A stretch of 64,000 bases of DNA from contig NZ_OY781925.1 of NCBI RefSeq assembly GCF_963677305.1, forward strand, positions 1,837,501 through 1,901,500. Reading direction: 5' to 3'. Below, one piece after another: positions 53,417 to 62,650 of this stretch. The notes below the pieces were generated by a model, which saw only the letters and a program-made list of their open reading frames with translations, was not told the DNA's origin and did no database searches. This DNA comes from an uncultured Holophaga sp. (GTDB lineage Bacteria > Acidobacteriota > Holophagae > Holophagales > Holophagaceae). Each line of letters begins with the position of its first letter. Position 1 is the stretch's first letter. The translations under genes were made by a program, and so were the position numbers.

Positions 53417-56062
53417 TCAGAATTCAAGGACAACATTCATTGCCAGGGCCTCGTTACCTGTATGGACGCGCATGGTTTTCCCTTCCCCATCGGTGGTGCC
53501 CCGGAAGACCCGTCCGTCCTCAAGTTCGATTCGGTATTTCTGGCTCACCAAGGGCTCTTGACTTTCCCTGTCCAGCAGGCAGAACTGCTCGTCAAAGGCC
53601 ATCTCCCCGCCCTTCGGCAGCGAAGGCAGGCTGGCTTCGACGCTGCCAGGTCCCAGCTTCTGAAGGCTGGCCGCGTGGATCTCGAGGTTCCCCGGCATGG
53701 TGAGGGTGAGCTTGCCGTCTTTGAGGAGCATCTCGACACCCCCGGCGCAGAGGCGCAGCTGGTCCTTCCCCAGGATCTCCACGCCCTTGTCGGTGCTCAG
53801 GATCTTGACCTCCTGCTCCGCCGCCAGGCTCATCTGGCCTTCGTGGGCGCTCAGCTCCACGTTGCCCTTGCCTGCGGTGAGCTTGAGACCCGCCTTCTCG
53901 ACAAACACGCCGAAGGCCTCCCGCACCGCCATGACGAGGCGCCGCCCCACCACCCAGGCGCTGTCCAGCCCGCTCTCCAGGCGCAGCTCCTTCCCGGCGC
54001 TCTGGTGCTGGCTCTCGGGGGTGCCGCTGACGATGCCGCCGGGGCTGCTCAGAGCCAGAATCGGAGCCCCGAAGGCCGGGACTTCGCCCTGTTTCTGGGC
54101 CAGGGCCTCCTGGGCGGCCTTGCCCGCCTCCAGGGTCCCCAGGGGGTGCATCTGGTGATTGGTGGCCACTTGGCCTATGGATTCCGCCAGGGACTGGGCG
54201 CTGCCCAGCTGGCCCAGGAGGCCCTGGGCGTCCAGGACCTGGCTGCCGCCCTCGGTGCTCAGCAGCAGGCCCCTGGGGGCCCGCAGGGCGCCGTAGGCCT
54301 CGCTGCGCAGCTCGAAGCCCTTCCCCCGGGGACTGGCCTGGCCGCCCTGCCGGGGGGCGGTGATCCAGCCCAGATTGAGCTCGCTCCTGGCGTGGTCGCT
54401 GGCCAGCTGGGTGCGCAGCTCCTTGGGCGTGTCGTCAAAGAGGAGCTGGTTGCCGCGATGGCCCCCGTGCTCCTGGCTGCGATACCCGGAGAGCGCGCAG
54501 TCCGCAGGCAGGCTGGAGACCTCGCTGAAGCGCCCAGGCTGGCGGATCCCCCCGGGCAGAATGCCCATCACCACCAGGTGATCCGGGTCCTGGTTCAGGG
54601 GGCCCACGAGGACCTCGTCCCCCACCCGGGGGATGAAGTGGCTGCCGACCCCCCTGGAGGATCCGAACTGCAGCACCCGCAGCCAGACGCTGTCGGCCTC
54701 GGTGCCCGAGGCCCCCGCTCCGTCGTGGTCCTGGGGCCGGGCGAAGTGGAGCTGGACCTTGATGCGGCCCCCCTCCTCGGTGTGGATCTCACTGCGCTCG
54801 GGGCCCACCACGGTGCCCGTCAGGAGTCCTGGATCGGGGGCGAGCAACGCCTCGGGGACCACGGGGCTGCTGGCGGGGATGCAGGTGAAGGTGTTGCGGT
54901 AGACGGGGCCTTCTTCTGAGGTCAGCTTCAGCAGCTCCTGGAGGCCCAGGGGCAGGTTGTTGCGGGCCTCCAGTTCCACCGAGAGGAGGACGAAGTCCTG
55001 GGCGGGGTGGAGGGGGTGCCCCGTGAGGGTGAAGCGCTGGCCCGCCTGGAAGTCCCGGACGCTGCCGCCCCCCAGGTAGCTGAGGGCCCGCTGCTCCCTG
55101 GCCCTGGAGGCCACCCCGGCGGCCTGGGTGGCGAGATCCTCGTCCTGGGTGTGCTCCTGGCCCCCCTCGTAGCGGTAGTCCTCCAGGGTGGAGGCCAGGC
55201 CCTGGCCATAGCTGCCCTGACCCTGGACCCCGGGCTCCTCGGGACTCCGGAGGCTCCAGGTGTTGCCGGTCCAGGTGCGGCGGCTGACGCGGCCGGGCTG
55301 GAGGGTGCGCCGGGCGTGCCAGCTCGAGATGGCGTCCCGGGTTTCGAAGCCCGCCACGCGGTGGAAGGGCACGGCCCCGCACGCGCAGCTCTCCAGCTGG
55401 GCGGGGTCATCGAAGAGGACCAGGGTGTGCTGGGGGGAGGCGGGGCTGCTCTTATCCGAGGAAATATAGGTGTAGGAGATGCCCGAGCGGGCCAGGAGGC
55501 GCCGGATGGCATCCCACTTGGACTCGTTGACCAGGCTGATCATCTCCCGCACCGGGTAGCTGCTGCGGCAGCGGTTCTCGATGTGGAAGCACTGGGCGAT
55601 GACGGGGTTGGCCTGGAGTTCCTCGTTGAGGAGGAGCAGGACGGCGTCCAGGTCGCTCTGGCCGAAGAGGAGGCGGGAGCAGCGGGTGTGGCGGAGGGCG
55701 ACGGTGGCGGGTTCGAGAATGAGCCGATAGTAAGCGGCCCCGCCGTCGGAGCCCTCGCTGCGGACTTCGGTGACCACACTGCAGAGCTCGCGCTGGCGCC
55801 CCGAGGCAGTGAGGACCGTGACCATGATGGGAAGGCCCTGGAGGCTCTCCAGGGGGTGGTGGGCGCTGTCGGCCATGAGCTCAAGCTCGAAGCGGAAGTC
55901 CTCGTTGACCCCCTCGCGGCCCCGGAGGCGGTGGGGGAGGAGCTCTCCGGCCACAAAGCCGCTGTCGGAAGGCAGGTGGAGCCGGATGAGGCGGGAGGCC
56001 TGACGGAAGAAGAGATCGAAGAGGCTGGAGAGGTCGGGCAGGGCACTGAGGGAGAGGTCCAT
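53417..56062 (-). CDS. vgrG: Type VI secretion tip protein VgrG
   Basis: An 881-aa spike protein. The N-terminal gp27/gp44-like part includes LRGREGVNEDFRFELELMADSAHHPLESLQGLPI and FHIENRCRSSYPVREMISLVNESKWDAIRRLLARSGISYTYI. The gp5 OB-fold/spike segment includes GRIKVQLHFARPQDHDGAG...SVWLRVLQFGSSRGVGSHFIPRVGDEVLVG. A DUF2345 beta region (KLTAGKGNVELSAHEGQMSLAAEQEVKILSTDKGVEI) follows. The last 60 residues (MAFDEQFCLLDRESQEPLVSQKYRIELEDG to VVLEF) form an extra small domain, often used to dock cargo. No T6SS sheath or baseplate gene is in the window, so this is an orphan vgrG cassette. ATG 56062 has GAGGAG upstream. Confidence 0.95.
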   Translation of the reverse strand: MDLSLSALPDLSSLFDLFFRQASRLIRLHLPSDSGFVAGELLPHRLRGREGVNEDFRFELELMADSAHHPLESLQGLPIMVTVLTASGRQRELCSVVTEVRSEGSDGGAAYYRLILEPATVALRHTRCSRLLFGQSDLDAVLLLLNEELQANPVIAQCFHIENRCRSSYPVREMISLVNESKWDAIRRLLARSGISYTYISSDKSSPASPQHTLVLFDDPAQLESCACGAVPFHRVAGFETRDAISSWHARRTLQPGRVSRRTWTGNTWSLRSPEEPGVQGQGSYGQGLASTLEDYRYEGGQEHTQDEDLATQAAGVASRAREQRALSYLGGGSVRDFQAGQRFTLTGHPLHPAQDFVLLSVELEARNNLPLGLQELLKLTSEEGPVYRNTFTCIPASSPVVPEALLAPDPGLLTGTVVGPERSEIHTEEGGRIKVQLHFARPQDHDGAGASGTEADSVWLRVLQFGSSRGVGSHFIPRVGDEVLVGPLNQDPDHLVVMGILPGGIRQPGRFSEVSSLPADCALSGYRSQEHGGHRGNQLLFDDTPKELRTQLASDHARSELNLGWITAPRQGGQASPRGKGFELRSEAYGALRAPRGLLLSTEGGSQVLDAQGLLGQLGSAQSLAESIGQVATNHQMHPLGTLEAGKAAQEALAQKQGEVPAFGAPILALSSPGGIVSGTPESQHQSAGKELRLESGLDSAWVVGRRLVMAVREAFGVFVEKAGLKLTAGKGNVELSAHEGQMSLAAEQEVKILSTDKGVEILGKDQLRLCAGGVEMLLKDGKLTLTMPGNLEIHAASLQKLGPGSVEASLPSLPKGGEMAFDEQFCLLDRESQEPLVSQKYRIELEDGRVFRGTTDGEGKTMRVHTGNEALAMNVVLEF

Positions 56063-56096
56063 GGGGGCTCCTCGCCACGCTGTCGGGGTGGCTCAA

Positions 56097-56150
56097 TCAC
56101 TATTTAAACATAATTAGCATAATTTTAGTGATTGATTAATATTTGAATGC
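56097..56150 (-). promoter_or_regulatory. AT-rich promoter region of vgrG cassette
   Basis: A stretch of about 55 bp is extremely AT-rich compared with its surroundings and includes ATTGATTAATATT (56131-56143), one mismatch from the motifs before the OFA transporter and the FDH operon. It probably contains the vgrG promoter, and AT-richness might attract a silencing protein. No clear -35/-10 pair was chosen. Confidence 0.4.
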
Positions 56151-56167
56151 CCTGCTGGAGGGGGTCC

Positions 56168-58156
56168 TCAGATCCCCAGCTTCGCCATCTTCCGGTACAG
56201 GGTGTTCCGGGCCATGCCCAGGGATTCGGCGACCTTGGAGATGTTGCCGCGGTGGGTTTCGATGGCTCCCATGATCTCGGTGCGGGCCTCCTGGTCTAGG
56301 GCCGCCTTCAGGGATCTCCGGTCCCGGCTGCGGGGTTCCGCGGGGGGCGGGGCAGGGCGGGAGGGGCGGGGGAGCTGGGTGATCTCCTCGGGGAGGTGTT
56401 CGAGGAGGATGGGGCCGCCCCGCGCGGTCTGGGCGATGCGCTCCACCACGTTCTGGAACTCCCGGATATTGCCGGGCCAGCGGTAGGCCTGGAGGGCCGG
56501 GATCACCTCCGGGGCGATCTCCAGGGGTTGTCCCGGGCGGAGCCTGCCCAGGAATGCCTCCAGAAGCAGGGGGATGTCCTCCAGGTGCTCCCGCAGGGCG
56601 GGGAGCCGGATGGGCATGACATGGAGGCGGTAGAAGAGGTCCTCGCGGAAGGTGCCCTTCTGGACCTCGGAACGCAGCTCCTTGTGGGTGGCGCAGATGA
56701 TACGCACATCAACCTGGATGGGGCGCTCGCCCCCCAGGCGCGTCACGGAGCGGTCCTGGAGCACCCGGAGCAGGGCTACCTGCTGGTCCAGGGGCATGTC
56801 GCCGATCTCGTCCAGGAAGAGGGTGCCTCCCGAGGCCAACTCGAACTTGCCGGGGCGCCCTCCCTTCTGGGCCCCGGTGAAGGCCCCTTCCTGGTAGCCG
56901 AAGAGCTCACTGGCCAGGAGTTCCCGGGGGATGGCCCCGCAGTTCACCGCCACGAAGGGTCCCTTCTCCCGGTCCGAGAAGTTGTGGATGGCCTGGGCGA
57001 ACATCTCCTTGCCGGTGCCACTCTCACCCGAGAGCATGACGTGGCTGTCATCCGCCGCTACGTTCCGCGCCTGCTCCAGGGCCTTCTGCAGGGTCTCGCC
57101 ATCGCCCAGGATGTTCTCGAAGCGGAAGGTGGCCTCCGAGCCGCTGTAGCGGTTGATCAATCTGCGCATGCTCTGGACCGGATGCACGGAGAGCACGGCA
57201 CCCCGGCGCTTGCCTTGCTCGTCGAAGATGGGGCGCCCGCTGGCGACGCAGTGGACAGGGCGGTCCCAGACCGTCAGTTCCAGCTCCTGGTCCTGGAGTT
57301 CGACGCCGCTTTGGAGCAGTTGCAGCAGCGGGGCCGCCTGCTTGGTGTGACTGCAGAGGTCCAGGCCCGTGGCGTGGTGGTTGGACATGGAGAGGAGGCG
57401 CTCACCGGCTGGGTTGATCTGCTGGATCGTCCCAGCGGAGTCCAGGACGATGATCGCGTTGCTGGCGGCCTGGAGGATGCCCGAGATGTGGCCGTTAAGC
57501 ATGGTCAGCTCGCGGTTTCGCTGGTGGATGCGTCCCTCGTTCTCGATGGCCTGGACTGCGGCCACCACCATGCCCAGGGTGTGGAGATGGGAGGTGTCGA
57601 TGGGGCCCATGAACTCCAGGACCGCCGTGATTTGGCCGGATTCGTTCCGTATGGGAGCCGCCGAACCCGTCCAGGCGTGGAACTTGCGGCAGAAGTGCTC
57701 GCGGCCTTCCACCTGGACGGGGCGACCCAGCATGAGGGCTGTCCCCACGCCGTTGCATCCCTCCTCCCGCTCGGTCCAGCTGGTCCCGGGCTCGAAGTTG
57801 ATGTGGGAGGCGGCCCGAAGGGTCTCGGGATCGCCAACCGCCTTCATGAGGATGCCCTTTCCGGAGAAGAGGAGCACCACGGAGCCGGTTCCTGAGACGA
57901 AGCTGTGCATCTTCTCCATGAAGGGGTCGGCGATGCGGATGAGGTCGGCCTTCTCCTGGAGCAGGCTGCTCAGGCGTCCCCCGCTGAGCCGCTGCTCGGG
58001 CCGACCTGCATGGGGGTCCAGACCCCAGGCGCGGCAGCGCTCCCAGGCGTCGAAGATCTCCGCCCGCACCGCCTCCCGGGGGAAGACCTCCCCTGTGCGG
58101 ACGAAGTGTTCCCAGACTTGGGTCAGGTGGTGCTGGCGGCGGAGGGACTGGGCCAT
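56168..58156 (-). CDS. Sigma-54-dependent activator, GAF-PAS-AAA+-Fis (AcoR-like)
   Basis: A 662-aa enhancer-binding protein. An N-terminal GAF-type sensor (about 60-210, EPGTSWTEREEGCNGVGTALMLGRPVQV), a PAS domain (about 225-340, LQAASNAIIVLDSAGTIQQINPAGERLL), the AAA+ domain with Walker A GESGTGKE, the sigma-54 contact loop GAFTGA and Walker B GGTLFLDEIGD, and a C-terminal Fis helix-turn-helix (GNISKVAESLGMARNTLYRKMAKLGI). AcoR-like members respond to small metabolites or redox state. It is divergent from hydBAC, which has a good sigma-54 promoter, so it very likely controls the hydrogenase. Confidence 0.95.
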   Translation of the reverse strand: MAQSLRRQHHLTQVWEHFVRTGEVFPREAVRAEIFDAWERCRAWGLDPHAGRPEQRLSGGRLSSLLQEKADLIRIADPFMEKMHSFVSGTGSVVLLFSGKGILMKAVGDPETLRAASHINFEPGTSWTEREEGCNGVGTALMLGRPVQVEGREHFCRKFHAWTGSAAPIRNESGQITAVLEFMGPIDTSHLHTLGMVVAAVQAIENEGRIHQRNRELTMLNGHISGILQAASNAIIVLDSAGTIQQINPAGERLLSMSNHHATGLDLCSHTKQAAPLLQLLQSGVELQDQELELTVWDRPVHCVASGRPIFDEQGKRRGAVLSVHPVQSMRRLINRYSGSEATFRFENILGDGETLQKALEQARNVAADDSHVMLSGESGTGKEMFAQAIHNFSDREKGPFVAVNCGAIPRELLASELFGYQEGAFTGAQKGGRPGKFELASGGTLFLDEIGDMPLDQQVALLRVLQDRSVTRLGGERPIQVDVRIICATHKELRSEVQKGTFREDLFYRLHVMPIRLPALREHLEDIPLLLEAFLGRLRPGQPLEIAPEVIPALQAYRWPGNIREFQNVVERIAQTARGGPILLEHLPEEITQLPRPSRPAPPPAEPRSRDRRSLKAALDQEARTEIMGAIETHRGNISKVAESLGMARNTLYRKMAKLGI

Positions 58157-58294
58157 GGTGCTCCCATTTTGTTACAGAGTGTCTCAAAAGTGGAGCGATT
58201 GGTGACGAACTGGAACACTTGCGTCCATCTGCTCAGGGGGAATGGGTGGAGTGTAAGGTGACGTAAATCAATAAAAATGATTTTCTCTTGGGAG

Positions 58295-58310
58295 TGGTCC
58301 GGCCTTTGCA
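58295..58310 (+). promoter_or_regulatory. Sigma-54 (-24/-12) promoter of the hydrogenase operon
   Basis: TGGTCCGGCCTTTGCA fits the consensus TGGCAC-N5-TTGCA, with the invariant GG at 58296-58297 and GC at 58308-58309 at the right spacing. Transcription would begin about 58321, leaving a leader of about 84 nt before hydB. The activator gene is divergent, 139 bp away. Confidence 0.75.
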
Positions 58311-58404
58311 ATTCCACGCACAAGTGCCCCTCTATGTTCGTATGTGAGTCGGGCTGAGTGTTTTTCTGGATTAAATACTAACTAATAATTATTATGGAGT
58401 TCGG

Positions 58405-60309
58405 ATGTCAAGCCCCGTGACAGACTTCTTCAAATCGCTGAAGGCCCGCGCCCTCAACGACCTGGCGGCCCGTCGCCAGCCGGGTCGGGTGGTGGTGCAG
58501 ATCGGATCGGCCACCTGCGAACACGCTGCGGGCTCCCTGGAGGTCCAGGACGAGTTTCTCAAGCACATCCAGTCCTCGGGCGCGGATGACATCGAGATCC
58601 ATCGGACAGGCTGTACCGGCCGCTGCAGCAAGGAGCCCATCGTGGGGGTCTTCATGCCCGGCCAGGCCCCCGTCAAATACGAGCGGGTGAACCGTGAACT
58701 GGTGCACCGGATCTTCACCCAGCACATCCAGAAGGGGCAGCCCCTGGAGGAAAGTGCTCTCGATGACTCTCTGCTGGCACCGGCCCCCAAGGCGGACAAG
58801 GGGGATGTCTCCCGTGCTTTCACCACGATGTATGGTGATGTGGCCTTCTTTGACGCCCAGAACCGCATCGCCATGCGCAACAGCGGTGTCCTGGATCCCG
58901 AGAGCCTGGAGGAATACCTCTCCCTGGAGGGCTTTCAGGCTTTGGCCACGGTGCTGGCCAAGAGCGATCCCGAGTGGGTCATCAACGAAGTCCTCAAGGC
59001 CAGGCTCCGGGGCCGGGGTGGTGGCGGCTTCATGACCGGGCAGAAGTGGAAGTTCGCCTCCCAGAACGAGGAGAAGATCCGCTACATCATCTGCAATGCC
59101 GATGAGGGCGATCCCGGTGCCTTCATGGACCGCGGCATGCTCGAGTCGGATCCCTTCAGTGTGGTGGAGGGCATGGTCCTGGGGGCCTACGCCATTCAGG
59201 CCTGCAAGGGCTTCTTCTACATCCGCGCCGAATACCCCCTGGCCATCCAGCGCATCCAGAACGCCATCGACCTCTGCCGCAAGGCCGGGCTCCTGGGCAA
59301 GGACATCATGGGCTCCGGCTGGGCCTTCGACCTCGAGATCCGCCTGGGGGCCGGTGCCTTCGTCTGTGGCGAAGAAACCGCCCTGATTCGCTCCATCGAA
59401 GGGGAGCGCGGCCAGCCCAAGGTCCGTCCCCCCTTCCCGACGACCCGGGGCCTGTGGGGCAAGCCCACCTGCATCAACAACGTGGAGACCTTCGCCAACA
59501 TCACCGCCATCATCAACCACGGTGGCGAGTGGTTCGCCGGGGTCGGCACCGAGGAGAGCGGCGGTACCAAGGTTTTCGCCCTGGCGGGCAAGGTCAAGCA
59601 TACTGGTCTGGTGGAGGTGCCCCTGGGGACCTCCCTCAAAGAGGTGGTCTTCGGCATCGGAGGCGGCGTCCAGGACGACAAGGCCCTGAAGGCCATCCAG
59701 ACCGGCGGTCCTGCGGGCGGCTTCATCCCCGCCTCCATGGAGACCCTGCCCGTGGATTTCGGTCCCCTGGCCAAGGAAGGCTCCATCATGGGCTCCGGCG
59801 GCATGATCGTCCTCTCCGAGGAGGACTGCATCGTCGACATCTCCAAGTTCTACCTTTCCTTCACCCAGGAGGAGAGCTGTGGCAAGTGCGCCCCCTGCCG
59901 GGAGGGCACGACCCGCATGCTGGAGATCCTGGAGCGCATCACCGGCGGCACCGCCGTGGTGGAGGACCTGGACAAGCTGGAGCGCCTGGCCAGGCTCTGC
60001 CAGCGCACCGCCCTCTGCGGTCTCGGCCGCGCCGCTCCCAACCCGATCCTCAGTTCCCTGAAGCATTTCCGGGATGAGTATCTTGAGCACATCGTGGACA
60101 AGACCTGCCGGGCCAAGAAGTGTGTGGCCATGATCCGCTATGAAATCCAGGCCGAGGCCTGCATCGGCTGCACCGCGTGTGTGCGCAACTGCCCCGTCAA
60201 CTGCATCAGCGGCAATCGCAAGGAGCCCCACACCATCGACCAGGATCGCTGCATCAAGTGCGGGCAGTGCTTCGATCTCTGCCGCTTCAGCGCCATCGTG
60301 CGCAAGTAG
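58405..60309 (+). CDS. hydB: HydB, NuoF-like subunit of [FeFe] hydrogenase
   Basis: A 634-aa NADH/FMN subunit of the trimeric hydrogenase. An N-terminal thioredoxin-like 2Fe-2S domain (CEHAAG...CTGRCSKEP), the FMN/NADH site (GRGGGGFMTGQKWKFA, CNADEGDPGAFMDR, GAGAFVCGEETALIRSIEGERG), a 4Fe-4S motif ESCGKCAPCREGT and two C-terminal 4Fe-4S motifs (CIGCTACVRNCPVNCI, CIKCGQCFDLCRFSAI). It is a close paralog of the NuoF-like protein of the FDH operon at 38795. Within HydABC it exchanges electrons with NAD(H). It is first of hydB-hydA-hydC. Confidence 0.95.
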   Translation: MSSPVTDFFKSLKARALNDLAARRQPGRVVVQIGSATCEHAAGSLEVQDEFLKHIQSSGADDIEIHRTGCTGRCSKEPIVGVFMPGQAPVKYERVNRELVHRIFTQHIQKGQPLEESALDDSLLAPAPKADKGDVSRAFTTMYGDVAFFDAQNRIAMRNSGVLDPESLEEYLSLEGFQALATVLAKSDPEWVINEVLKARLRGRGGGGFMTGQKWKFASQNEEKIRYIICNADEGDPGAFMDRGMLESDPFSVVEGMVLGAYAIQACKGFFYIRAEYPLAIQRIQNAIDLCRKAGLLGKDIMGSGWAFDLEIRLGAGAFVCGEETALIRSIEGERGQPKVRPPFPTTRGLWGKPTCINNVETFANITAIINHGGEWFAGVGTEESGGTKVFALAGKVKHTGLVEVPLGTSLKEVVFGIGGGVQDDKALKAIQTGGPAGGFIPASMETLPVDFGPLAKEGSIMGSGGMIVLSEEDCIVDISKFYLSFTQEESCGKCAPCREGTTRMLEILERITGGTAVVEDLDKLERLARLCQRTALCGLGRAAPNPILSSLKHFRDEYLEHIVDKTCRAKKCVAMIRYEIQAEACIGCTACVRNCPVNCISGNRKEPHTIDQDRCIKCGQCFDLCRFSAIVRK

Positions 60310-60332
60310 CTCCTCCACTCGGGAAACATGTG

Positions 60333-62090
60333 ATGACCAACAAGACGATCCATCTGACCATCGACGGGGTGCAGCTCGAGGTCCCGGCGGGCACCACCGT
60401 CATGAAGGCTGCCGAGAAGCTCGGCATCCACATCCCCCGCCTCTGCTACCACCCCAACCTGAGCCTGGAGGGCGCCTGCCGCGTCTGTGTGGTGCAGGTG
60501 AAGGGCTTCGGCCACTTCCAGACCTCCTGCAGCCAGGAGGTCTGGGAGGGCATGGAGGTGCAGACCAACAGCCCCGAGATCCGCCAGGCCCGCCGCGACA
60601 TCGTGGAGCTTCTCCTCGACAACCATCCCCAGGACTGCCAGACCTGTGATCGGGACGGCAACTGTGAGCTTCAGCGCCTTGCCTATCAGCTGGGGGTCCG
60701 TGAGCGCCTCTTCGCCGGGAAGAAGAAGGAGGTCAAGACCGACGCCAGCAGCAAGTCCCTCATACGCAATCCCTCCAAGTGCATCCTCTGCGGCCGTTGT
60801 GTGCGCGTCTGCGCCGAGGTCCAGGGTGTGGGCAACCTGAGCCAGCATGGCCGCGGCTTCCACACCGAAGTGGGTCCTGCCAGCCTCTGCAAGATGGATG
60901 ACTCCGTCTGCATCCAGTGTGGCCAGTGTGTGGCCGTGTGCCCCACCGCCGCCCTGGTGGAGCAGGACCACACCGAGCGGGTCTGGGGAGCCCTGGCTGC
61001 CGAAGGCAAGCATGTGGTGGTCCAGGTGGCTCCCGCCATCCGCGCCACCCTGGGCGAGCTCTTCGGGCTGCCCATCGGCACCCCCGTCACCGGCAAGCTC
61101 GTCACAGCCCTGCGCCGCCTGGGCTTCGATGAGATCTTCGACACCAACTTCGGGGCGGACCTCACCATCATGGAAGAGGCCACGGAGTTCCTGGGCCGGG
61201 TGGCCAAGGGGGAGAACCTGCCCCTGCTGACCTCCTGCAGCCCCGGCTGGGTCAGCTTCCTCGAGAAGTTCTATCCCGAGATGATCCCCTACACCTCCAG
61301 CTGCAAGTCCCCCATGCAGATGACCAGCACCCTCATCAAGACTTACTACGCGGAGAAGAAGGGCTGGGCTCCCAAGGACATCTACGTGGTGGCGGTCATG
61401 CCCTGCGTGGCCAAGAAATACGAGGCCGGCCGCCCCGAGCATGTGATTGACGGGATGCCCACCACCGATGCCGTGCTCACCACCCGGGAGCTGGGCTGGA
61501 TGATCAAGTCCTATGGCATCGACTTCGTGGGTCTGCCCGAGGGTGAGTTCGACCGCCCCCTGGGCATCTCCTCCGGGGCTGCCGATATCTTCGGCGCCAC
61601 GGGGGGCGTCATGGAGGCGGCTCTTCGTACCGCTGCCGTGAAGCTCACCGGTGAGGAGCTGGGTCCCCTGGAGTTCCAGGAGGTCCGGGGCGTCACCGGC
61701 ATCAAGGAGGCCACGATCAGAGTGGGTGGCCAGGAGATCAGCATCGCCGTCAGCAACGGGCTCAGCAACGCCAAGAAGCTCCTGGATGCCATCAAGTCCG
61801 GGGAGAAGACCTATCACCTGGTGGAGATCATGGCCTGCCCCGGGGGCTGCATCATGGGCGGTGGCCAGCCTTATCCCCCCGTCCACCAGGACCCCATGGA
61901 TCCCGAGATCTCCAGGCTTCGCGCCAAGGCTCTCTACAGCATCGACGCCCAGAAGCAGCTGCGCCGCTCCCACGAGAATCCGGCCATCGAACACCTCTAT
62001 ACCGAGTTCCTCGGGGAACCGAATGGAGAAAAAGCCCATCAACTCCTGCATACTGCCTATCAGGCCCGCAATCCCAGGGGGATCCGGTGA
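60333..62090 (+). CDS. hydA: HydA, [FeFe] hydrogenase catalytic subunit
   Basis: A 585-aa protein holding the H-cluster. The N-terminus has a plant-type 2Fe-2S domain (LCYHPNLSLEGACRVC), the His/Cys 4Fe-4S motif (DCQTCDRDGNC) and two 4Fe-4S clusters (CILCGRCVRVC, CIQCGQCVAVC). The catalytic motifs are L1 TSCSPGWVSF (Cys302), L2 MPCVAKKYEA (Cys358) and L3 MACPGGCIMGGGQP (Cys502, Cys506). All H-cluster cysteines are present. The C-terminal tail (about 60 aa) is the small-subunit-like region. The maturases HydEFG are not in this window. ATG 60333 fits best, and the frame is open into hydB as a shadow. Confidence 0.97.
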   Translation: MTNKTIHLTIDGVQLEVPAGTTVMKAAEKLGIHIPRLCYHPNLSLEGACRVCVVQVKGFGHFQTSCSQEVWEGMEVQTNSPEIRQARRDIVELLLDNHPQDCQTCDRDGNCELQRLAYQLGVRERLFAGKKKEVKTDASSKSLIRNPSKCILCGRCVRVCAEVQGVGNLSQHGRGFHTEVGPASLCKMDDSVCIQCGQCVAVCPTAALVEQDHTERVWGALAAEGKHVVVQVAPAIRATLGELFGLPIGTPVTGKLVTALRRLGFDEIFDTNFGADLTIMEEATEFLGRVAKGENLPLLTSCSPGWVSFLEKFYPEMIPYTSSCKSPMQMTSTLIKTYYAEKKGWAPKDIYVVAVMPCVAKKYEAGRPEHVIDGMPTTDAVLTTRELGWMIKSYGIDFVGLPEGEFDRPLGISSGAADIFGATGGVMEAALRTAAVKLTGEELGPLEFQEVRGVTGIKEATIRVGGQEISIAVSNGLSNAKKLLDAIKSGEKTYHLVEIMACPGGCIMGGGQPYPPVHQDPMDPEISRLRAKALYSIDAQKQLRRSHENPAIEHLYTEFLGEPNGEKAHQLLHTAYQARNPRGIR

Positions 62091-62626
62091 ATCACCAGAC
62101 TGCGAACACTGACAATTGGGAAGCCGTCCGTTCGGCCTGCCTCGAGGTTCTTCCGGCGAATATCGTCGAGTTCATCGAGCAGAACCGCGACCTGGAGCAC
62201 TCCGAGGGCCAGCTCATCGCCGTGCTCCATATGGTCCAGAACCACTTCGGCTATCTGGCCCAGGACACCATGCATGCCGTGGCCCAGCTGGCCCAGATCC
62301 CCCTGGCCAAGGTCACGGGGGTGGCAACCTTCTACCACTACTTCCGCCTGCAGCCCCGGGGCAAGCACATGATCAGCGTGTGCCTGGGCACCGCCTGCTA
62401 CGTGAAGGGTGCCGAGAAGGTCAGCCAGCGTCTCATGGACGAGCTGGGCATCCACTTCGGCGAGACCACCCGGGATGGCATGTTCTCCCTGGACAGCACC
62501 CGCTGCCTGGGCACCTGCGGCCTTGCCCCCGTGGTCATGGTGGACAACCAGGTCTACGGCCCCCTGACCCCCACGGATGTCTCGGTGCTGCTGGCCAAGT
62601 ACGTCAAGAAGGACAAGGGCGAGTAG
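62087..62626 (+). CDS. hydC: HydC, NuoE-like 2Fe-2S subunit of [FeFe] hydrogenase
   Basis: A 179-aa thioredoxin-like ferredoxin with CLGTACYVKGA and CLGTCGLAPVV giving the four cluster ligands. It starts with GTG 62087 overlapping the hydA stop (GTGA), so translation is coupled. With HydA and HydB it forms the trimeric HydABC complex that couples H2, NAD(H) and ferredoxin by flavin-based electron bifurcation in known anaerobes. It is a paralog of the NuoE-like protein at 38257. Confidence 0.95.
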   Translation: MNHQTANTDNWEAVRSACLEVLPANIVEFIEQNRDLEHSEGQLIAVLHMVQNHFGYLAQDTMHAVAQLAQIPLAKVTGVATFYHYFRLQPRGKHMISVCLGTACYVKGAEKVSQRLMDELGIHFGETTRDGMFSLDSTRCLGTCGLAPVVMVDNQVYGPLTPTDVSVLLAKYVKKDKGE

Positions 62627-62650
62627 TCCACCCGGGCTGTCATGCCTGAG

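Noticed and set aside
46741..56062. Prophage or CRISPR-linked region
   Set aside because: No integrase, capsid or lysis genes and no direct-repeat arrays are present. VgrG is of the type VI secretion type.
58210..58225. TGGAACACTTGC as a second sigma-54 promoter
   Set aside because: The spacing between the GG and GC elements is three bases too short. The site at 58295 fits properly.
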